Shown here: positions 1 to 8,787 of the stretch, piece after piece | Layout: each line of letters begins with the position of its first letter | How positions within the stretch are numbered: position 1 is the first letter of the stretch | NCBI GenBank assembly: GCA_005778115.1 | Contig: SXKJ01000419.1 | Coordinates: 1 to 47,910, forward strand | DNA from: Planctomyces sp. | GTDB lineage: Bacteria; Planctomycetota; Planctomycetia; Planctomycetales; Planctomycetaceae | DNA length: 47,910 bases | Reading direction: 5' to 3' | Position numbers and translations under genes: made by a program | The notes under the pieces: model-generated | The model's database searches: none | The model's input: only the letters and a program-made list of their open reading frames with translations | What the model was told of the DNA's origin: nothing

Positions 1-1
1 C

Positions 2-130
2 CTCGAACGCATCCTCACCGTCTCGGAAACCTGCCGCCTCCAAAACCGTTCGATCTACGACTACCTGGTCACCGCCGTTCAAGCTCATTTCAAACAACAG
101 CCAATTCCGTCACTGCTGCCGTGCTCGTGA
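2..130 (+). CDS. IS66-type transposase, C-terminal end (partial)
   Basis: The first 42 codons of the window form an open frame that enters from the left edge and ends at TGA 128-130. The peptide has the look of the last residues of IS66-family transposases: an ERILTV...TCR stretch, a D-[FY]-L-x-x-A-V motif, and a PSLLP end. IS66 transposases are DDE enzymes that move their own element. Only the tail is visible, so it cannot be said whether the element is intact outside the window. Its 3' end overlaps the end of the frameshifted HNH-like gene on the other strand, which suggests insertion or rearrangement at this junction. The family assignment rests on this short tail. Confidence 0.65.
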   Translation, partial: LERILTVSETCRLQNRSIYDYLVTAVQAHFKQQPIPSLLPCS

Positions 131-820
131 ACGATTACCCTCAGATCCAAGATCTCGAAGTTCTTTTCGCCCAGCTTGCACGTGTAGGCCCTTATCTTGA
201 AGACCTTGTAGAACTCGAACAGCCAGCAGGACAACAAACTATTGGGGCAGTAGGCAAGCTTAAATCTGAACGCCATGTCGCCAAAGAAGAACCCCGGGCA
301 AGTCTCGATCAACTTCTCATTGGCTTCGTAGAGAGGTTCGTCCTGTCGTTTCCCGGGCACATACTTCATGATCTCGTAGCCTTCGGGAACTCGCTCCCCC
401 ACTGAGCTTGAACCACCATCCCCGCACCAGCTTGTCCGTGACGCGGCCAAGGCGTTCACCTTGCAACGCCATATTGATCCCGCCGGGGAAGAGTGATTCG
501 TCTTCCAGAGGGGACAGAGACCGACGTACCTCCGACTGAAGGCCGCGCGCTTCGCACTTTTCCAGTGACCGCATGAACTTCTCGCCGACCTCGATCGCGT
601 CTTTGCAGGCATCGGCACCCCAAAGCATCGAGAGTCGCTGCATGTACTCATCGTCGAGGCTGGCCGCCCTGTTGCAGGACTCGCAAGCGGGAACCCAAGG
701 TTTGTTAGCCATGCCCTTGGCGAACATTCCCTGCGGCGGGATGTGGTCTTTAGTCGTCGCGGGCGCATGACAGTAAGCGCATTCGCGGAGTTGTTTGTCT
801 TTCCATCGCAGCCTGGTCAC
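85..820 (-). pseudogene. HNH-nuclease-like protein, frameshifted
   Basis: Two overlapping minus-strand frames join into one protein of about 244 residues. The N-terminal part has two CxxC pairs (CAYC near residue 14 and CESC near residue 47) with a DHIPPQ motif between them, the arrangement of HNH-type zinc-finger proteins. The first frame is coherent to about position 401, ending in WWFKLS, and then becomes low-quality. The second frame continues with ERVPEGYEIMKYVPG and a plausible hydrophobic C-terminal half. The switch falls at a run of five C (396-400, G on the coding strand); one G fewer restores a single frame. The last 15 or so codons are antisense to the IS66 fragment, so the native C-terminus may be lost. 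It could be a pseudogene or a sequencing error. Confidence 0.6.
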
Positions 821-847
821 AGCAGATCCTCCTCGTAGACAGACATT

Positions 848-1189
848 TTAGCCGAGCGGTTGGTTCACTGTCGCGGTGTCGAAGAGCTCGGCGCGGGCCA
901 AGGCTTGTTCCTTCTCGGCCTTCTCCTTCTGCACCTCGGCGAGGACCGCGAGCGGCAAGAGCACCTTGTCGCGCGGAGCGTTGGCCGGCGGCAACTCCCC
1001 CTTGGCGAACGCTCGCAGGTGACGGTCCACCTCCGCTTTGAACTCGGCCTCATTCGCGAAGCCGTGATACAGCACCTGCCGCGACTCTTCGAGCGACTTG
1101 CGGAAGTCGAGCACCTTCTGAAGCTGCGGGCCGGCGACGGTCAGCGACGCCGGATCAATGGGCTTGAAGACGTAGGGTGGGTCGAGCAT
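848..1189 (-). pseudogene. DUF4062-like C-terminal fragment, 5' end replaced by a repeat
   Basis: This is a 113-residue frame. Residues 14-70 (LTVAGPQLQKVLDFRKSLEE, then a YHGF...EFKAEVDRHL stretch) resemble the C-terminal end of DUF4062-type proteins, where L-x-K-x-x-x-F and a final [FL]-x-x-x-V-x-x-H-L helix are usual. The rest is a charged Lys/Glu/Ala helix. The ATG lies inside the left arm of the palindromic repeat at 1172-1246, so the first codons (MLDPPY) are repeat-derived and the true 5' part of the gene is missing. It is most likely a truncated remnant. The domain call is tentative because only a short C-terminal region is present. Confidence 0.4.
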
Positions 1190-1246
1190 TGAGACTCACC
1201 ATCATCGCACACCATGCGGGTGGGGCTCGATGCTCGACCCACCCTG
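1172..1246. repeat. Palindromic repeat, family A (copy 1)
   Basis: This is an inverted repeat with arms at 1172-1200 (starting GTAGGGTGGGTCGAGCAT) and 1218-1246, a short loop, and a few mismatches. The same arm core recurs at 16313-16385 and 47844-47910. The left arm forms the start of the truncated gene on the minus strand. Confidence 0.8.
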
Positions 1247-1318
1247 CAAGAGTTACGGTTCAGTTGAGTCAGGCAGGCTCCTGCCGACAGGTTCGTGAAT
1301 TCAAACAACAGTCGATCA

Positions 1319-2009
1319 TTACGGTCCGACGGTCGCTTTCTGGATGGGGCTCCAGTCGCCGTTGGGGGTGTCGTCCCACCAGCGGAGGCGGTATTCGCGG
1401 GACTCGGCGGCGGGGGCGGCCAGCAGCGGGCGTTCGTCGAGGTACGGTTTCGTGGTGTCGATCGCCAGGAACTCCCACGCGCCGGCGTTGCGGCGGCTTT
1501 CAATGTACACGCCCTTGTGGCCGTGCTTCGTGAAGTCAATGCGCACGATCTGGCTGGTCGTTCCCTGTTGCACGGTCAGCGTGAATTCCGGCACGGGATG
1601 TTCCGTGGCGTCTGCGGCATCCGATGATGCCCAGGTCGGTGCCGATGGTCTCGATGTAGCCGGCCGAGAGCTTGATGCGTCCGACTTGATTGAACAGCCG
1701 GTTGAGTATTCCCGGCGGCTGCGCGGTCGGGGGCGTAAACGTCGAAGCGGCCGGCAACGCGACCGTCGCCCCGCTCCCGGTCGCGACCAGCTTCTTGTAT
1801 TCCGTCCCCTCTTTCACCTCAGTTTGCAGCGTCGGATGCCACACATGCAGCAGAAAGACGAAGTAATCGAGGTCGGCCTGAGTGTCCGTGACCTCGCCCG
1901 CCGCAATCCCGCAGGTCGGCCCGTGAGTGCCGATTTTGTTGCGGTAATTCGTGAGCCAAGTCACCTGGTCGGATTCGGACGTGGGGTAATACCGCTGACG
2001 AATGGCCAT
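1319..2009 (-). pseudogene. Conserved small protein of unknown function, frameshifted (cassette gene 3)
   Basis: The start is ATG at 2009 (MAIRQRYYP), with an AGGAG ribosome binding site about 7 bases upstream. The first frame runs through an N-terminal W-x-x-N-[FY]-x-x-K-I-G-T-H-G region and a helix ending ETIGTDLGIIG. It then loses sense near position 1620. The frame that continues (DAADATEHPVPEFTLTV) ends at TAA 1319-1321 with a fibronectin-III-like stretch, EYRLRWWDDTPNGDWSP. Removing one base near 1616-1626 gives a protein of about 229 residues. I recognise the layout, a helical N-terminal part followed by a small beta domain ending in YRLRWWD, as a widespread uncharacterised bacterial protein. 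It lies downstream of two other damaged genes on the same strand, probably one operon originally. Confidence 0.55.
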
Positions 2010-2166
2010 GAGAGACTCCTGGAGGGGATTGCGAGGACGGGGTCCGTGGGAAACTCGCTGGAGACTGAAGAAAATTCTCAACTGCTTAAATTACAAGTGG
2101 TTACGGAGCGTTATCGGCGTTCGTCGGCGACTCCGAGCGGTTGTCCCCAACGAACGGGGACTTGTA

Positions 2167-2388
2167 CGAAACCGTTTGGTACACGGGCGAAATCGTTTGG
2201 CACACGGGCGAAACCGTTTGGCACGCGGGTGAAGCGAAAGCGCACACCGCTGGAACCGTTGGGCCCCACGAATTGGCACGCGGCCGAAACGAATTCGTGC
2301 AGCGCCGAAACTCCCCCAGCCAGCGCGGGAATGTTTGCAAACAGCGCCGAAATATTTGGAGACATCGCCGGAATTCCGTGAGACCGCG
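2167..2388. repeat. Degenerate 21-bp tandem repeat (minisatellite)
   Basis: About ten units of exactly 21 bp can be laid out. Five start at 2167, 2188, 2209, 2230 and 2251. After a 12-base interruption, five more start at 2284, 2305, 2326, 2347 and 2368. The best-conserved units begin CGAAACCGTTTGG and end CACGGG; later units share CCGAAA and end in GCG or TCG. The unit length is a multiple of three and the units lack stops, so all six frames stay open across about 2141-2229. Conceptual heptads such as FARVPNG (minus strand) are therefore probably a by-product. The array fills the gap between two damaged genes. I see no convincing gene here. Confidence 0.75.
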
Positions 2389-2538
2389 CCGCACCGATCG
2401 GCGCGTCTCGCCGTTGATCCCCAGCCTGGGAATTCGACCGCCGGATGATACCCAACATCGCATGTCCCTCCCACTGACTCGGTACTCTCCGCGTCAGGCT
2501 CGTTGGACAGAGCCAGGGTCTGAGTGCGAGGGGTTGAC

Positions 2539-2711
2539 CTACTCTGCGGCTTCGGTGGCATCGGCTTCACGCCCCAGCTTCCCGGTTTGAGTGTCACGGG
2601 AATGAACTTGTTCGAGGCCACGGACGACGGCTTCACTCCGTTTTCTTCCAGCTCGCCCGTGTACGGGCCGAAGGCTTCGATCCCGCCGTACAGATAGCCG
2701 ATGAGCGTCGG
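2539..2711 (-). other. Read-through remnant of the Kelch-like lipoprotein C-terminus
   Basis: Directly after the TAG at 2712-2714 the same frame continues with a protein-like stretch, PTLIGYLYGGIEAFGP, then YTGELEENGVKPSSVASNKF. It reads as the last beta-propeller strands of the upstream lipoprotein. After VTLKP the neighbouring frame gives TGKLGREADATEAAE followed by TAG at 2539-2541, a plausible native end, so a second one-base shift may have occurred there. This is inference from reading coherence only. Confidence 0.5.
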
Positions 2712-4283
2712 CTACGTGATCTTGTCGAGCAGAATCACGCCGTTGTTCGATCGCGGAACACTGGGATTGATGAGCAGTTCGGCTTCGGCACCGAGATAGC
2801 CGGACATCGTGATCGGCAACACGAAACCTGCCGACGTTTTATCATTGCGATGAACCAGCGCCGAAACGGCTTTGTCGAACGGCAGTCCGTCGACGATGGG
2901 CCGGCCGTTGGCCGCCAGCTTGAGCTTGTCTTTGATCAACTGGTTCTGCTGAGTGTCATAACGGAAGTTACTAATGCCGCCGAAGAAGATCGTCACCATC
3001 TGCCCGGTCGCCAGATCATGGACTGGCAAGCCGGCGCAGTGATACTGGCTGAGCAACTGTTCGAATTGGTGATCGGTACCCGGCGAGAAGGTTTGATACG
3101 ACAGCGACACTCCTTCTCGTTCGTAGGAAATTGTGGCCACTTCGTCGATGTAGATCGGCTGGAGATAGCCATCAAAGCGGCCCGGTTGAAAGACTCCGCC
3201 GTAGACCCCGATGCGCGGCAGGCCGGTCGGCGAGAGCGCGGGAAACACATTCAAATCGCGGCGGTGATACGGCCTCTGTTTCAGGAAATCCGCATACGCG
3301 AAGCCATCAATGGTGTCTGGGGTCGGCTTGGCCACGAACGAATTGGGAAGGCTCGCGAAAATCTCTTTCTGGCTCTTGTCTTTCGCAATCGCCAGCGGAT
3401 CGTCGGTGATCGTGAACGACTTGACGATCTCCCAATACTTCTGTTGAAAGACGCCGTCCGTTTTCTCGATGTCAACGGAGTACAGCCCGTCGAACAACTG
3501 ACCGAAGACAACGGCCAGTGACTGGCCGGCAGCGGCCGAACCAAACGGCAGCATCTCGCCACCGGTGATCTTGAAACGGGAGTCGGTGATCTGCGCGACG
3601 GAGTTCGCGATTGACTTCTGATTCCAAACGGCGTCGATCACGTCGCTGACGTTCATTCGTGTCAGCGTGCCAAACGTCATCATCTTTCCGGCCGTGTCGG
3701 CATCGGGCGAGTGTCCGTAACCGCCGACGAGGTACAGCTTGTCTCCGACCTGACACGCCTGCGCGCTGGACGACTTCCACGGCCAGGTGTTGATCGCCGC
3801 AGGCAGCGGTGGATCGAGCTTGGCCAGCGTGTCGATCAGTACGGACTTGACCGCGCGATTCTCGATGTCGATCACAATCAGATTCAGGTTCGCCGTGTCG
3901 TCAGCAAACGCATTGGCCGGATTGGCCTTGTTCGGAGCGACAAACGTATGCAGCCCGCCGGTGCGGCCTCCGACAAACAGCCACTTGGTGGAGCCTTCGC
4001 TTGTCGAAACGGCCTGCGAGAATGAATGCAAGCCGGGTGCTCCCTCAATCGTGAACGGCTCACCGAGTTCGATCGAGAACGGCAATGTGGCGTCTGTCGT
4101 GGAAGGTGCAGGATCCGTAGAACCGTTGTCGATTGGTTTCGGAATCGTTGGTTCAACAACCGGAGTCGGCACGACAATCGGTGCGGGTGGCGGAGGAGGA
4201 GGCGGATTGTCACCGCAACCCGCCAGACCAAGCATCCCTGCCAGTACGAAGCAGAACAGGTAGCAACGTGCGGAGCGCGTCAT
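2712..4283 (-). CDS. Kelch-like secreted lipoprotein, probably truncated by an in-frame TAG (cassette gene 2)
   Basis: The start is ATG at 4283, preceded by an AGGAA site; longer upstream extensions only mirror the neighbouring gene. The 523-residue product begins with a lipoprotein signal (hydrophobic residues 8-19, lipobox L20-A21-G22-C23) and a Pro-rich linker (about 27-45). Several blade-like segments follow (WLFVGGRTGG, KLYLVGGYGHSP, VTIFFGGISNF), which suggests a Kelch-type beta-propeller exported to the periplasm or outer membrane. The stop TAG falls just after ILLDKIT. Coherent propeller-like sequence continues in the same frame beyond it, so the protein has probably lost a final blade of some 50 residues. 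It starts 20 bases after the upstream gene, so the two were likely co-transcribed. The ligand is unknown. Confidence 0.65.
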   Translation of the reverse strand: MTRSARCYLFCFVLAGMLGLAGCGDNPPPPPPPAPIVVPTPVVEPTIPKPIDNGSTDPAPSTTDATLPFSIELGEPFTIEGAPGLHSFSQAVSTSEGSTKWLFVGGRTGGLHTFVAPNKANPANAFADDTANLNLIVIDIENRAVKSVLIDTLAKLDPPLPAAINTWPWKSSSAQACQVGDKLYLVGGYGHSPDADTAGKMMTFGTLTRMNVSDVIDAVWNQKSIANSVAQITDSRFKITGGEMLPFGSAAAGQSLAVVFGQLFDGLYSVDIEKTDGVFQQKYWEIVKSFTITDDPLAIAKDKSQKEIFASLPNSFVAKPTPDTIDGFAYADFLKQRPYHRRDLNVFPALSPTGLPRIGVYGGVFQPGRFDGYLQPIYIDEVATISYEREGVSLSYQTFSPGTDHQFEQLLSQYHCAGLPVHDLATGQMVTIFFGGISNFRYDTQQNQLIKDKLKLAANGRPIVDGLPFDKAVSALVHRNDKTSAGFVLPITMSGYLGAEAELLINPSVPRSNNGVILLDKIT

Positions 4284-4303
4284 GGTTGGATTCCTGGATG
4301 GGC

Positions 4304-6180
4304 TTATGATTTGGCGTTTTGTTTGTCCGCAATCGGCTTCAAGTAGCCGAGCACCAGTTGCCGGTGATAATTCGACATGTCGCGGGTCGCCGGCATGTGA
4401 TACGGGTCTTCGAGTGGTCGCGAGAGCGCGTCGTAGATCTTCGCGGCGTACTGACTGACGATGGTTGGATCGGTCAGGTCGATCATCTCTTTCATCGCCG
4501 GGTACAACTGCATGAACAGACCGAGAATGCCCTTCACGTCGTCCCAGCCGGGTTGGTCGATCTTCGGTCCCTCGTTGAAGACCAGAATGTTGACGATCGC
4601 TCCCTTCATGTCGGAAGGATAGTTCTGATGAGCGAGTAAATACGGCGGGATTGGCGGGCCGACTTGTCCCCACGCTTGCCAACCAGTGATGTCGTCAATT
4701 TGAAACATTTGGCCGAACGTCGGCACGCGCGTCGCCGGCAAACCTTGTATCGGGCCGGTGCGAGCGGTGAAGGTCAGCGCGGCCTTGCCTGTGGCATCGG
4801 TCACGGCCAACACCGGAAACTCATTCGTCAGCGCGTTGCTCGGCGTGTTGTTCACAACAAACGTGCTGGGGTTGTCGATCAGGTTGAACATCAGCCGCTC
4901 GCCCGCGAGTGGTTGGCCGAATTTCCGAGCGTAGATCTCGATCGAACCGGACTCCCCGGATTCAAACGCAGAACCCAACTATCGACGTCGGCGAACTTGC
5001 CGTCGTGCTGCTCGGCCAGCACTGGCCACGGAGACTTCGGAACCTGCTTGGTCACGACCGGCGGATCGTTGTCGGTCGGCCCCGGAACAAACACGGGCGG
5101 CAACAGCCCCAGTCGACGATTGCTGAGCAATGACAACTCTGACGCCGAGAGCGCGATCTCAACGATTCGACCAGATGTTTCGTAACCGGCCAAACTGGTA
5201 TCGACGGGATTCCCATTCGTCAGTGTGGGCGGCGGAGTGCTGCCGGGAGGGATGCCGAGAATGACAGGCTCCCTTCGTCCCGCCATGTAGTCCTCATCCG
5301 TCGGCAGAATTGCCCCCCACATCCAGTCGGATTGAGACGCGCCGCCCGGTGCTTGCCATTGGACCGAATTGCCCAGATCGAGGATCAACTTCTGGCGTTG
5401 AGAATCCACTTTACACGGCGCGTGCCAAAACATATCGGTCAGGTCACCCAGCAGCGACGGGGGCGAGCAATAGGTTTTGATCATCCGCCGCTCAGTCACG
5501 AACTGCGATGGCTCGCCGAACGTGTACGGCCCGATGACTCCGAGGACTCGTCCATGCAACCTGACGTCCGGGTCATCGGAGACGACTTGGTAATTATCCA
5601 GAATTAACTTGATCGAGACCTGCCCACCATTTTGATCGGCGATGGCCTTGAGCGTCATCAAATACTTCGATGACGACAAATCGCCATTCCATTTCAAGTC
5701 CTGCAAGACCGACTGGAAGACACCACTTGGGTCGCCCCCCGCAACGCTGTCCGTATAGAAGTCTCGCAGGTTGCAGACTCGCAGTGTTCCGGTCAGCCAG
5801 GCGGTCTCAGACAACACGATCGAAATCCTCACTCCGATTAACTGCGTCACACGCCGCTGATCCGTGTCCAAGTCCACAATCTTGCCCGACCCAAACGACT
5901 GTGGAATCGCTTTCCCTCCCACTGCTTGGGTCGTCACCTTCGCGCCAATGACCGGATCGCTCGCCGCCACCGTGCTGACCACGCCATTCAAATCGGTGAC
6001 GCTGCGCACCGTGCATTTCTGAATTTGAAACGAGCAATCCCCGGACGTATTCTAATCGTTCGGGGACGTGCCGAGGTGCGGATAGTTCGGCGTGAAGTAC
6101 GGGGTGAAGTTATTAAGGGTCGGCACATTGGCAAAAAACGCCCCACAAAACGTCAACCGCGGCGGATCGAGATAACTCAT
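4304..6180 (-). pseudogene. Large conserved protein of unknown function with in-frame TAG and frameshift (cassette gene 1)
   Basis: The start is ATG at 6180 (MSYLDPPRLTFCGAFFANV), with a GAGGAG site upstream. Frame reading gives about 625 residues if two lesions are repaired. The first is TAG at codon 43 (6052-6054), with NTSGDCSFQIQKC continuing in frame. The second is a one-base loss at a run of four C (4954-4957), where LRLNPG in one frame joins ESGSIEIYARKFGQ in the next. The family is known to me as an uncharacterised protein with an N-terminal LSPPRLHFAG-type motif, a VDLDP-like motif (here VDLDTDQR) and a C-terminal LYP-M...MPATRD...YL segment (here LYPAMKEMIDL and YHMPATRDMS). Relatives often have G-W-W-N where the TAG lies, so TGG to TAG is a reasonable guess. 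No enzymatic motif was recognised. Confidence 0.6.
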
Positions 6181-6388
6181 CGGATGCTCCTCCTCAGCAG
6201 CAACTTTTCACAACGATGGTCAAACACTGGTGAGAGACCGTTCTAGCAGACTATCCCTGTCTCCACGATTACTCCAGCAACTCCAAACGTCGCCAAGATT
6301 GCTCGAAACCTGACGACATGTTGGAATGGCGTAAGCCGCTGAATAGAAAATGGTCGCCTTCGTCTCCAGCAGTTCAAAAGGCTTTCCG

Positions 6389-8653
6389 ATGTCAAAACGA
6401 TTCGCACAATGTGCGTGGACCGCGAGCATCTGGGTGTTGTTGACGTGGATCTCACCCGCCAACAGTTTCGAGCCTCCGGCTGCTGGGCATTCGCTGCACG
6501 GCGAGGTCTTCAACGAGGGGCCACGCCAGGCGGCCTATCTGATGGGCGAGACCGGCAACGTGAGCTTCCCCATCACGTCGGCGAACCCGGAAGCTCAGGC
6601 GTTCTTCAATCAGGGAGTTGGGCAGTTGCACGGCTTCTGGTACTTCGAGGCCGAGCGGTCGTTTCGGCATGTCGCGATGCTCGATCCAAACTGCGCGATG
6701 GCTTACTGGGGCATGGCGTACGCCAACCTTGAGAACCGCACTCGCGGAGCGAAGTTCATCGCCAAAGCGACCGAGAAGAAGGCCTCCGCCAGCCGCCGCG
6801 AGCAGCTTTTCATCGACGGGCTGGCGGAATATTTGAAAGACGACAAAAGCAAAGATGAGGAACGCCGCAAAGCCTACATCCGCGATCTCGAAAAAGTGCT
6901 GCTCGAATTTCCGGATGACATCGAGGCCAAGGCGTTCCTGGCCGTGTTTCTATATCTCAGCAAGAGCAGCGTGCCGCTCACGAGCCAATTCGCGGTCGAT
7001 GCGTTGCTGGGCGAGATCTTTCAAAAGCAGCCGATGCACCCGGCTCATCACTATCGGATTCATTTGTGGGATCATCAGAAGGCCGAGAAGGCTCTGGAGT
7101 CAGCCGCTCGTTGCGGGCAGGCCGCACCGCGGATCGCGCATATGTGGCACATGCCGGGGCACACGTACTCGGATTTGAAACGCTGGGCCGATGGGGCGTG
7201 GCAGCAAGAAGCCTCCAGCCGCGCCGATCACGCGCACATGATGCGCGATCGCGTGCTGCCGGATCAGATTCACAATTACGCTCACAACGAGGAGTGGTTG
7301 ATCCGCAACCTGATGAATCTCGGTCGGCAGAAGTCCGCGCTAGACCTGTCCAAGAATCTGCTGGAGCTGCCGCGCCATCCGAAGTTCAATTCGCTGACGA
7401 AGGGGAGCGGCAAACAGGGGCGCGACCGGTTGTTTCAGGTGCTGGAAGGGTTCGAGTTGTGGGATGAAGTGGTCGCGCTGTCGAACACGATGTACCTCGA
7501 ACCAACTGATGTGACGGCGGAACAAACGAAACGGTTGCGGTTACTGGGTGTCGCTCACTATCAGCGTGGCGAATTTCCGCAGGTCGAAGAGTGTGTCAAA
7601 CAGCTTGAAGCAATTGCCGCCAAATTGGAGGAGAAGGCTCAGACGGAAGCGACCGAAGAGGAAAAGAAGGCTCGCGAAGCGAACAAGAACGACGCGGATG
7701 TGGCCAAGGCGAAGGAAGAGAAGTTGAAGAAGTCGCGTGAGCCGATCGCTCCCGTCGAGAAAGCGACCGCCGAGTTGCGTGGCGTGCTACTGTTGGCTCG
7801 TGGCGAGACGGACAAGGCTCGCGAGCAATTCGATAAAGCGGGGGATCTTCCGAAACTACGGCAGGCGAAATATCAGTTCCTCTACGGGCAACACGACAAG
7901 AGCGTCGAATCACTGGCTGCCGCCGTCAAAGCGGCCGACACACACGTGATGCCGTTGGCTGTGCAAGTCGATCTGCTGCGGCGGATGAACAAGCTGGCCG
8001 AGGCCAAGGCCGCTTTCGAGAAGCTCCGCAGCGTCGCGGCGCATGCGGACCTCGACTCACCGCTGCTGACGCGGTTGGCTCCATTCGCGAAAGAACAGAG
8101 TTGGCCGGATGTTTGGCGTATCGCCGCTGCGCCGCGTACCGATGTGGGCGAGCGGCCCGCGCTGGACTCGATCGGCCCCTTCCGTTGGTCGCCGTCACCC
8201 GCCGCCGATTGGAGCCTGCCGGCGTCCGCAGAGAAGATGCTGTCGCTCTCGGAGTATCGCGGTAAATCGGTCATTGTGATTTTCTATCTGGGTTCCGGCT
8301 GCCTGCACTGTGTCGAGCAGATGCAGAAGTTTGCTCCGCGCTTGAATGACTTTCAGCAAGCAGGCATCTCCATCGTGGGCATCAGCACGGAGAATCTGGA
8401 ATCGCTGGCGACTTCAATCGCGAACTTCTCGAAGACGACGCCGTTTCCAATTCCGCTCGCGGCCGATCCTGAGATGAAAATCTTCAAGGCGTATCGCGCC
8501 TATGACGACTTCGAGAAGCTGCCGCTGCACGGTACGTTTCTGATTGATGGCGCGGGGTTGGTGCGCTGGCAAGACATCAGCTTCGAGCCCTTCCAAGACG
8601 TGGACTTCTTGCTCAACGAATCCAAGCGACTGCTGTCGATACCCAACCGTTGA
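6389..8653 (+). CDS. Secreted TPR protein with C-terminal thioredoxin-like (AhpC/TSA) domain
   Basis: I place the start at ATG 6389 because MSKRFAQCAWTASIWVLL begins a Sec signal peptide, cleaved near PANS-FE; the upstream codons lack this logic. The product is 754 residues. Residues about 55-410 carry TPR-like helices, including an AMAYWGMAYANLEN motif near residue 104 and several HxW/HxxGH elements. Residues about 410-460 are a Lys/Glu/Ala-rich coiled coil. More TPR-like helices follow. Residues about 595-750 form a peroxiredoxin/thioredoxin-like domain with CLHC at 638-641 and a later F-L-I-D-x-x-G-x-V-R-W strand. The CxxC suggests a thiol-disulfide role in the periplasm; the TPR part probably binds protein. 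Transcription likely ends at the hairpin at 8717. Confidence 0.75.
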   Translation: MSKRFAQCAWTASIWVLLTWISPANSFEPPAAGHSLHGEVFNEGPRQAAYLMGETGNVSFPITSANPEAQAFFNQGVGQLHGFWYFEAERSFRHVAMLDPNCAMAYWGMAYANLENRTRGAKFIAKATEKKASASRREQLFIDGLAEYLKDDKSKDEERRKAYIRDLEKVLLEFPDDIEAKAFLAVFLYLSKSSVPLTSQFAVDALLGEIFQKQPMHPAHHYRIHLWDHQKAEKALESAARCGQAAPRIAHMWHMPGHTYSDLKRWADGAWQQEASSRADHAHMMRDRVLPDQIHNYAHNEEWLIRNLMNLGRQKSALDLSKNLLELPRHPKFNSLTKGSGKQGRDRLFQVLEGFELWDEVVALSNTMYLEPTDVTAEQTKRLRLLGVAHYQRGEFPQVEECVKQLEAIAAKLEEKAQTEATEEEKKAREANKNDADVAKAKEEKLKKSREPIAPVEKATAELRGVLLLARGETDKAREQFDKAGDLPKLRQAKYQFLYGQHDKSVESLAAAVKAADTHVMPLAVQVDLLRRMNKLAEAKAAFEKLRSVAAHADLDSPLLTRLAPFAKEQSWPDVWRIAAAPRTDVGERPALDSIGPFRWSPSPAADWSLPASAEKMLSLSEYRGKSVIVIFYLGSGCLHCVEQMQKFAPRLNDFQQAGISIVGISTENLESLATSIANFSKTTPFPIPLAADPEMKIFKAYRAYDDFEKLPLHGTFLIDGAGLVRWQDISFEPFQDVDFLLNESKRLLSIPNR

Positions 8654-8716
8654 GCCGTTGCTGGCTGATGTTCCGCGCATAATCACGGCCACGCATGGTG
8701 GCCTATGAAAAGCTTA

Positions 8717-8755
8717 GAAGCCCGGCATTTTGAAAAATGCCGGGCTTCTTCATTC
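8717..8755. terminator. Bidirectional intrinsic terminator
   Basis: A perfect 14-bp stem (8717-8730 with 8735-8748, core GCCCGGCATTT) closes a 4-base loop and is followed by TTCATT. An A-rich stretch lies before the left arm. It sits between convergent genes ending at 8653 (+) and 8788 (-), so it can serve both. Confidence 0.8.
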
Positions 8756-8787
8756 GCGATCAAGTCATGTGATCGGGATAGCGCCGA

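Noticed and set aside
391..405. Programmed ribosomal frameshift in the HNH-like gene
   Set aside because: The G run could slip, but there is no stem-loop or conserved slippery heptamer, and neighbouring genes show unrelated lesions.
2167..2388. CRISPR array
   Set aside because: The 21-bp units follow each other without unique spacers and drift in sequence; no cas gene is present.
2712..6054. TAG used as a sense codon (recoding)
   Set aside because: Two damaged genes have in-frame TAG, but several intact genes in the window (Ser/Thr kinase, histidine kinase, cinA, DUF1501) use TAG as their true stop, and other lesions nearby are frameshifts. Decay explains it better.
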